Below, one piece after another: positions 5,662 through 10,350 of a DNA stretch of 10,350 bases. Location: NCBI GenBank assembly GCA_964604565.1, contig CAZRZN010000144.1:1-10350 (forward strand). The letters run 5' to 3'. The notes under the pieces are model-generated. The model was not told the origin of the DNA, ran no database searches, and saw only the letters and a list, made by a program, of their open reading frames with translations. Made by a program: the position numbers and the translations under genes. Each line of letters starts with the position of its first letter. The first letter of the stretch is position 1. The DNA is from CAZRZN01 sp964604565 (GTDB lineage Bacteria; Pseudomonadota; Alphaproteobacteria; Rhodobacterales; Rhodobacteraceae).

Positions 5662-6714
5662 ATGTCTGCGCTCGCTGCCCTGCCCGCTCCCTCGGCCTTT
5701 GGCCGCAAACCACCGCTCAGCCGCAAGGCCAAGGCGGCCATCATCGTGCAATTCCTGCTCAACGAGGGGGCGGATGTGCCGCTCTCCGCGCTGCCGGATG
5801 AATCCCAGTCGGAACTGACGCATCTGCTGGGCAACATGCGCTATGTCGACAATGAGACTCTGCATGCCGTGGTGGAGGAATTCTCGAACGAGCTTGAATC
5901 GATCGGTCTTGCCTTTCCCGGCGACATGGCGGGCGCGCTGGACGCGCTCGACGGCAAGATCAACGCCCATACGGCCATGCGGCTGCGCAAGGAGGCCGGT
6001 GTGCGCCAGTCCGGCAATCCATGGGATCGCATCAACGCTCAGACGGTCGAACGGCTGAAGGATCTTGTCCTGTCCGAAAGCACCGAGGTGGCGGCGGTCA
6101 TGATGTCCAAGATCGACGTCGGAAAGGCCGCGCAGATCCTCGCACTGCTGCCCGGCGACCGGGCGCGGCGAATCTCCTACGCGGTGTCGATGACCACGGG
6201 CGTCACGCCGGATGCGGTGGATCGCATCGGGCTCAGCCTTGCGGCGCAGATCGACGCGGAACCGCTGAAGGCGTTCAAGGCGCGGCCCGACGAACGGCTG
6301 GGCGCGATCCTGAACTATTCCAACACCACGGTGCGCGAAGAGGTTCTGCGCAACCTCGAACAGGAGGATGCGGTTTTCGCCGATGCCGTGCGCCGGGCCA
6401 TCTTTACCTTCGGCAACATCCCCGAACGGCTGAAACCGACCGATGTGCCCAAGCTGACCCGCGATGTGGAAACCGCGACGCTGGCCATCGCCATGTCCGC
6501 CGCGGCCAACGGCACCGAAGCGGATCAGAAGACGGTGGAGTTCCTTTACGGCAACATGACGAAACGCCTCGCCGAAAGCATCCGCGAAGAGACGAACGGT
6601 CTGGGTGAGGTCAAGCCCAAGGCGGGCGAAAAGGCGATGAGCGCCGTGGTCGCCGCGATCCGCGAATTGGTGAACGTCGGCGAGATCGAACTCGTCACCC
6701 CCGACGAAGAGTAG
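5662..6714 (+). CDS. fliG: FliG-like flagellar motor switch protein
   Basis: This is a 350-residue cytoplasmic protein resembling FliG, the rotor ring component that transmits stator torque and, with FliM and FliN, sets rotation direction. The C-terminal domain is recognisable: REEVLRNLEQED, RAIFTFGNIPERL, the MTKRLAESIREE helix and IRELVNVGEIELV at the end. The middle domain shows KAAQILALLPGDRARRI, like the FliM-binding region of classical FliG. However, the usual EHPQ motif reads ESTE here (139-142), and the acidic DDR torque motif after F-x-N-[IL] is replaced by a KPTDVPK stretch. The first 15 residues are an Ala/Pro tail. No Shine-Dalgarno is visible before the ATG at 5662, and no upstream in-frame start exists before a TAA at 5638. 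No other flagellar gene is in the window. Confidence 0.85.
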   Translation: MSALAALPAPSAFGRKPPLSRKAKAAIIVQFLLNEGADVPLSALPDESQSELTHLLGNMRYVDNETLHAVVEEFSNELESIGLAFPGDMAGALDALDGKINAHTAMRLRKEAGVRQSGNPWDRINAQTVERLKDLVLSESTEVAAVMMSKIDVGKAAQILALLPGDRARRISYAVSMTTGVTPDAVDRIGLSLAAQIDAEPLKAFKARPDERLGAILNYSNTTVREEVLRNLEQEDAVFADAVRRAIFTFGNIPERLKPTDVPKLTRDVETATLAIAMSAAANGTEADQKTVEFLYGNMTKRLAESIREETNGLGEVKPKAGEKAMSAVVAAIRELVNVGEIELVTPDEE

Positions 6715-6720
6715 ACCCGC

Positions 6721-6785
6721 ACCCGGCTTGCCGCCCGCCCGGAGCGCGCGTAAGACGCTCCGGGAGGAGGCAAGGTCCGGGTTTT
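6721..6785 (+). terminator. Long two-part hairpin spanning the fliG/acyltransferase gap
   Basis: The outer stem pairs 6721-6732 with 6769-6782 as 12 base pairs with a 2-base bulge (6775-6776). The inner stem CCCGGAGCG (6738-6746) pairs perfectly with CGCTCCGGG (6756-6764) around a 9-base loop. The structure ends in T4 (6782-6785), so it looks like the fliG terminator. The AGGAGG at 6765-6770 lies partly in the internal loop and partly in the outer stem, and the T-run includes the first two bases of the TTG start of the next gene. It could therefore also control translation or readthrough of that gene. Confidence 0.6.
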
Positions 6786-7716
6786 GGCGTCATCGAAAAA
6801 AGCGACAGCGCCCCGCATCGACTGGCGCGACAAGGCGACAGACCGGTTGATCCGCGGATTGATCTGGCTGGCGTTGCGCCTGCCCCTGCGGCTGCGCCTC
6901 TGGCTCATGGGCTGGCTGATGCGGCGAATCGTGGCGCCCCTCGCCGGGTGGCGCGCCCGCGCGGTGGCCAACCTTGCCCATGTCTGGCCGGACATGCCCG
7001 CCGGTCAGCGCCGCCGCATCGCCGATTCCGTGGCCGACAACGCAGGCCGCACGATGATCGAGAATTACGATCCGCAGGGCCTCTTGCGGCGCATGGAACA
7101 GGCCCGGATCACCGGCCCCGGCCTCGATGCTGTCGACGCGGCACGGGCCAGCGGGCAGCCGGTTCTCTTCGTCACCGGGCATTACGGGAATTTCGAGGCG
7201 CCGCGCGCCGCGCTGGTCGCCCGCGGCTACCGGATCGGCGGACTCTACCGGCCCATGGCGAACCCCTATTTCAACGCGCATTACGCCGCCAACATGCACG
7301 CGCTCAGCGATCCGGTGTTCGAACAGGGGCGCCGGGGCACGATGGGATTGCTCAAGCATATCAAGGCCGGGGGCATGGGCGTGCTGTTGTTCGACGTCTA
7401 CGACAGCGCCGGCGTCACCATTGACTTTCTGGGACGACCCGCGCCGACCCTGACCTCCGCCGCCGAGATCGCGCTGCGCACCGGCGCGCTGCTGGTGCCG
7501 TTCTTCGGGATCCGCAACGCCGATGGCGTGACCTTTCAGGCCGTCTTCGAGGCGCCGATCCCCCACGGGCCGCCGGAGGTCATGATGCGCGCCGTCACCG
7601 ACCGGCTGGAGGCCCGCATCCGGCAGGACCCGGGCCAATGGTTCTGGATCCACCGCCGCTGGAAGCCCAAGCGTCAGGAAAAACGTCAGCGCAAACGCGC
7701 GGCCGCCTCGATGTGA
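6784..7716 (+). CDS. Lysophospholipid/lipid A acyltransferase, LpxL/HtrB-like
   Basis: This 310-residue protein belongs to the LpxL/LpxM/HtrB family, which transfers a secondary acyl chain to Kdo-lipid A or to related lipids at the inner face of the inner membrane. The HX4E catalytic motif is H133-E138 in GHYGNFEA. Other family blocks are GGLYRPMANPYFN, the GMGVLLFDVYDSAG region, DFLGRPAPTLTSAAEIALRT and the C-terminal WFWIHRRWK. A hydrophobic, arginine-studded N-terminal segment (about 25-50) would anchor it to the membrane. The C-terminal tail is very basic. The only available upstream start is TTG at 6784. AAGG lies 8 bases before it and a stronger AGGAGG 13 bases before it. It follows fliG by 69 bp and overlaps the convergent DUF1223 gene by 31 bp. 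Whether it acts on lipid A or on ornithine-lipid-type substrates cannot be told. Confidence 0.85.
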   Translation: MASSKKATAPRIDWRDKATDRLIRGLIWLALRLPLRLRLWLMGWLMRRIVAPLAGWRARAVANLAHVWPDMPAGQRRRIADSVADNAGRTMIENYDPQGLLRRMEQARITGPGLDAVDAARASGQPVLFVTGHYGNFEAPRAALVARGYRIGGLYRPMANPYFNAHYAANMHALSDPVFEQGRRGTMGLLKHIKAGGMGVLLFDVYDSAGVTIDFLGRPAPTLTSAAEIALRTGALLVPFFGIRNADGVTFQAVFEAPIPHGPPEVMMRAVTDRLEARIRQDPGQWFWIHRRWKPKRQEKRQRKRAAASM

Positions 7717-8381
7717 CCGTTTTCGGGATCCTGAATCAGCACCACGACCGGCTCATCGCCGCCGATCCGCAACCGCGCTTCGTAGACCCCCCGGCCATCC
7801 CAGCGCCCGACCACATCCCATGACCGGGCGATATGCGAATAGCTCAGCGTGCGGCCCGCGTTTTCGCCGCGCGTGATCTGGACCTGATCGGTGGGCCGGT
7901 AGCGCACCACATGGATGTCACAGGGCGGCACGATCCGGTCGGCCTTCGCACGAATGACGATCTCGTCGCCGTCCCGGACCACCGACAGATCCACATGCGA
8001 CGGTTTCAAGGCATGCTTGCGGATCAGGTCCGCCAGCTTCATCGGATGCGATCCGACCACATCGTCCTCACCGTTGACGACCATCTGCGGCGTGTAGATC
8101 ATCTTCCAGCCGCCGGTGCGCGCATAGGCCTTCTGCCGCGCGGTGAAGGCCCGCTGGGCAAAGACATCCTTCCACCCGATGTAGTCCCAGTAGTCCACGT
8201 GCAGGGCCAGCGGGATCACGTCGTCCCGTTCACCCAGCTCCGACAGGATTTCATCCGCCGGCGGACAGGAGGAACAGCCCTGCGAGGTGAACAGCTCGAC
8301 CACCACGGGATCGTTCTGCGCCCATGCCGCCCCGGCCACAGCCATCCAGCCCGCCGCGATGAAACCCGTGAGTCTGCCCAT
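7686..8381 (-). CDS. DUF1223 exported thioredoxin-fold protein
   Basis: This is a 231-residue protein of the DUF1223 family, predicted periplasmic or secreted proteins with a thioredoxin-like fold and unknown function. A signal peptide is visible (MGRLTGFIAAGWMAVAGAAW, cleavage likely after AWA at residue 21). The mature protein begins near VVVELFTSQGCSSCPPADEI, with a C36-S-S-C39 redox-type motif. The block LHVDYWDYIGWKD and the YTPQMVVNG segment (with the cis-Pro-like position) also fit the family. The start at 8381 is chosen because the signal peptide begins there; an in-frame ATG at 8594 would add 71 unlikely residues. The ribosome site is weak (AGGGG, 10 bases away). The last 31 bases overlap the end of the opposing acyltransferase gene, with no terminator between them. 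It is divergent from acnA. Confidence 0.88.
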   Translation of the reverse strand: MGRLTGFIAAGWMAVAGAAWAQNDPVVVELFTSQGCSSCPPADEILSELGERDDVIPLALHVDYWDYIGWKDVFAQRAFTARQKAYARTGGWKMIYTPQMVVNGEDDVVGSHPMKLADLIRKHALKPSHVDLSVVRDGDEIVIRAKADRIVPPCDIHVVRYRPTDQVQITRGENAGRTLSYSHIARSWDVVGRWDGRGVYEARLRIGGDEPVVVLIQDPENGHIEAAARLR

Positions 8382-8639
8382 GAAGACCGTGCCCCTGCTT
8401 GTCCGTTTACCGTGTGTGTCTACCCAACCCGGTTCGGGAACGCCAATCAAGGTTTTGAGAGAGCAAGTGATGCATGCAATTGTATCATCCGGCGCCCCGG
8501 CGCGCTGCCGGATGCAGGCGTCGCGCAAAAATTGTGTGCAACGGTATACAAAAACGCCGCACCCCCCTTGATCGGGGGGCCGCCTTTGGGGCAAGAGAGA
8601 CGCAAATATCCCATATCGTCACCCCATCGGAGGTATCCC
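8382..8639. promoter_or_regulatory. Divergent DUF1223/acnA control region
   Basis: This 258-bp spacer holds several symmetric elements. TGAT-N-CA-N6-TG-N-ATCA lies at 8468-8487. An 8-bp GC stem pairs 8486-8493 with 8507-8514. The interrupted palindrome TTGT-N12-ACAA lies at 8532-8551. A perfect C6/G6 hairpin lies at 8562-8579. The words TTGTATCA (8480), TTGTGTGC (8532) and, inverted, TTGTATAC (8551-8544) look like variants of one half-site. No strong -35/-10 pair was identified on either strand. The acnA ribosome site GGAGG (8629-8633) lies 6 bases before the start. Aconitase genes are often controlled by carbon or iron regulators, but no known box was matched. Confidence 0.4.
8562..8579. other. 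C6/G6 hairpin upstream of acnA
   Basis: CCCCCC (8562-8567) pairs with GGGGGG (8574-8579) around the loop TTGATC, 60 bases before the acnA ATG. If it lies in the leader RNA it would be a stable structure; if upstream of the start it may be a binding site. On the minus strand, T5 occurs 8 bases after the stem, which is too far for a typical terminator. Confidence 0.45.
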
Positions 8640-10350
8640 ATGACCATTACCGTAGGCCATGACAGCGCCCAGACGCGCAAGACGCTCGAGGCCGGTGGCC
8701 AGAGCGTCGCCTATTACTCGATCCCCGCCGCCGAGGCCGCCGGGCTCGGCGACTTCACCCGCCTGCCCGCCGCGCTCAAGGTCGTGCTGGAAAACATGCT
8801 GCGGTTCGAGGACGGCAAGACCGTGACCCTCGACGACATCCGCGCCTTTTCCGACTGGGCCGCCAATGGCGGCAAGGGCGACCGCGAACTGGCCTACCGG
8901 CCCGCGCGCGTGCTGATGCAGGATTTCACCGGCGTGCCGGCGGTGGTCGATCTGGCGGCGATGCGCGACGGGCTCAAGGCGCTTGGCGGCGACCCGCAAA
9001 AGATCAACCCGCTGAACCCCGTGGATCTGGTCATCGACCATTCGGTGATGATCGACGAATTCGGCAACCCGCGCGCGTTCCAGATGAACGTGGACCGCGA
9101 GTATGAGCGCAACATGGAGCGGTATACCTTCCTGAAATGGGGGCAGACCGCGTTCAACAATTTCCGCGTGGTGCCGCCGGGCACCGGCATCTGCCATCAG
9201 GTGAACCTCGAATACCTCGCCCAGACCGTCTGGACCGACACCGACCAATCCGGTGAGATGGTGGCCTACCCCGATACGCTGGTGGGCACCGACAGCCACA
9301 CCACGATGGTGAACGGCGCGGCCGTGCTCGGCTGGGGCGTCGGCGGCATCGAGGCGGAGGCCGCGATGCTGGGTCAGCCGATCTCCATGCTGATCCCCGA
9401 AGTCGTCGGATTCGAGCTGACCGGCGCGATGATGGAGGGCACCACCGGCACCGATCTGGTGCTGAAGGTGGTCGAGATGCTGCGCAAGAAAGGCGTGGTG
9501 GGCAAATTCGTGGAATTCTACGGTGCCGGCCTCGATCATCTGCCGCTGGCGGATCGTGCGACCATCGCCAACATGGCGCCCGAATACGGCGCGACCTGCG
9601 GCTTTTTCCCGATCGACGACGAAACCCTGCGCTACCTGCGCAACACCGGCCGGGACGAGGCACGCGTTGCCTTGGTCGAGGCTTATGCCAAGGCGAACGG
9701 CTTTTGGCGCGGACCGGACTACGCGCCGGTCTACACCGACACGCTCAGCCTCGACATGGGCACCATCGTGCCGGCGATCTCCGGGCCGAAACGGCCGCAG
9801 GATTACGTCGCGCTCGACCGCGCCGCGCCCGAGTTCTACAAGGTCGTGGGCGAGTATCGCGGCATCGCCGAGACAGCCGCCGCGACGGACATGGCCGATG
9901 AAGGCCCCGCCCCGACCGAGGCAGGCGATATCCGCAAATCCGCCGCCGTCGACGGTGAGGATTACACCCTGCGCGATGGCTCGGTGGTGATCGCCTCGAT
10001 CACCTCCTGCACCAATACCTCCAACCCCTACGTGATGATCGGCGCGGGTCTGGTGGCACGCAAGGCGCGCGAACTGGGCCTGACGCGCAAGCCCTGGGTG
10101 AAGACCTCGCTGGCGCCCGGCTCGCAGGTCGTCTCTCACTACCTCGAGGCTGCGGAACTGCAAGACGATCTGGACGCGATCGGCTTCAACCTCGTGGGCT
10201 ATGGCTGCACCACCTGCATCGGCAATTCCGGGCCGCTGCAACCGGAAATCTCCAAGGCCATCAACGACAACGACCTGATCGCCACAAGCGTCCTGTCGGG
10301 CAACCGCAACTTCGAAGGCCGGATCAGCCCGGACGTCCGCGCCAACTACC
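8640..10350 (+). CDS. acnA: Aconitate hydratase AcnA (3' end outside window)
   Basis: Aconitase interconverts citrate and isocitrate in the TCA cycle in the cytoplasm, using a [4Fe-4S] cluster. The first 570 residues are present and the frame is open to the window edge. Full AcnA proteins are about 890-930 residues, so roughly the last third is missing. The cluster cysteines are visible as C457 in SITSCTNTSNP and C523 and C526 in GCTTCIGNSGP, with the same 66 and 3 residue spacing as E. coli AcnA. Other family blocks include FTGVPAVVDLAAMRDG, DHSVMIDEFG, GTGICHQVNLEY, VGTDSHTTMVNG and GWGVGGIEAEAAMLGQP. An Ala/Glu-rich, probably flexible stretch (about 400-440) precedes the cysteine domain. 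GGAGG lies 6 bases before the ATG. It is divergent from DUF1223. Confidence 0.97.
   Translation, partial: MTITVGHDSAQTRKTLEAGGQSVAYYSIPAAEAAGLGDFTRLPAALKVVLENMLRFEDGKTVTLDDIRAFSDWAANGGKGDRELAYRPARVLMQDFTGVPAVVDLAAMRDGLKALGGDPQKINPLNPVDLVIDHSVMIDEFGNPRAFQMNVDREYERNMERYTFLKWGQTAFNNFRVVPPGTGICHQVNLEYLAQTVWTDTDQSGEMVAYPDTLVGTDSHTTMVNGAAVLGWGVGGIEAEAAMLGQPISMLIPEVVGFELTGAMMEGTTGTDLVLKVVEMLRKKGVVGKFVEFYGAGLDHLPLADRATIANMAPEYGATCGFFPIDDETLRYLRNTGRDEARVALVEAYAKANGFWRGPDYAPVYTDTLSLDMGTIVPAISGPKRPQDYVALDRAAPEFYKVVGEYRGIAETAAATDMADEGPAPTEAGDIRKSAAVDGEDYTLRDGSVVIASITSCTNTSNPYVMIGAGLVARKARELGLTRKPWVKTSLAPGSQVVSHYLEAAELQDDLDAIGFNLVGYGCTTCIGNSGPLQPEISKAINDNDLIATSVLSGNRNFEGRISPDVRANY

Noticed and set aside
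8619..10241. A 540-codon open frame on the minus strand inside acnA
   Set aside because: It is the antisense shadow of acnA: His/Gly/Asp/Arg-rich composition, no family resemblance, and the plus-strand aconitase reading is unmistakable.

Overview
The window looks like a housekeeping stretch of a marine Roseobacter-group or related Rhodobacteraceae chromosome (Alphaproteobacteria). GC content is high, start codons mostly carry AGGAGG-like ribosome sites, and the proteins read by eye like roseobacter versions of PurB, AcnA, a FliG-like motor switch protein, DUF3422, DUF6314 and DUF1223. No mobile element, CRISPR array, rRNA or tRNA was seen. This assignment rests on reading the proteins, not on a search.

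Layout, left to right. Positions 1-409 hold no convincing gene, but contain a GC-rich hairpin, a GGACA repeat cluster with an 11-bp inverted repeat, and a 12-bp palindrome just upstream of the first gene. A YeeE/YedE-type sulfur-compound transporter (410-1459, +) follows, with a strong intrinsic terminator. It converges on a minus-strand pair: DUF3422 membrane-anchored protein (1727-3028) and, upstream of it, a DUF6314 protein (3153-3617). A second hairpin, built over the DUF3422 stop codon, could terminate transcripts from both directions. Adenylosuccinate lyase purB (3697-5001, +) is divergent from DUF6314 across 79 bp. It is followed by a tiny exported cysteine-containing protein (5204-5365) with its own terminator.

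A solitary, divergent fliG (5662-6714, +) comes next, then a lipid A-type lauroyl/myristoyl acyltransferase with a TTG start (6784-7716, +). The 69-bp gap between them folds into a long two-part hairpin that ends in T4 at the TTG codon. The acyltransferase overlaps tail to tail with a minus-strand DUF1223 thioredoxin-fold exported protein (7686-8381). A 258-bp divergent spacer, rich in palindromes, then leads to the aconitase gene acnA (8640 to the window end, partial).

Functionally this is a mix of unlinked core genes: sulfur uptake, purine synthesis, flagellar motor, envelope lipid acylation and the TCA cycle. There is no clear multi-gene system, and I do not see a convincing novel system. 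The points most worth a second look are the hairpins placed over stop and start codons, the divergent stand-alone FliG, and the palindromic acnA control region.
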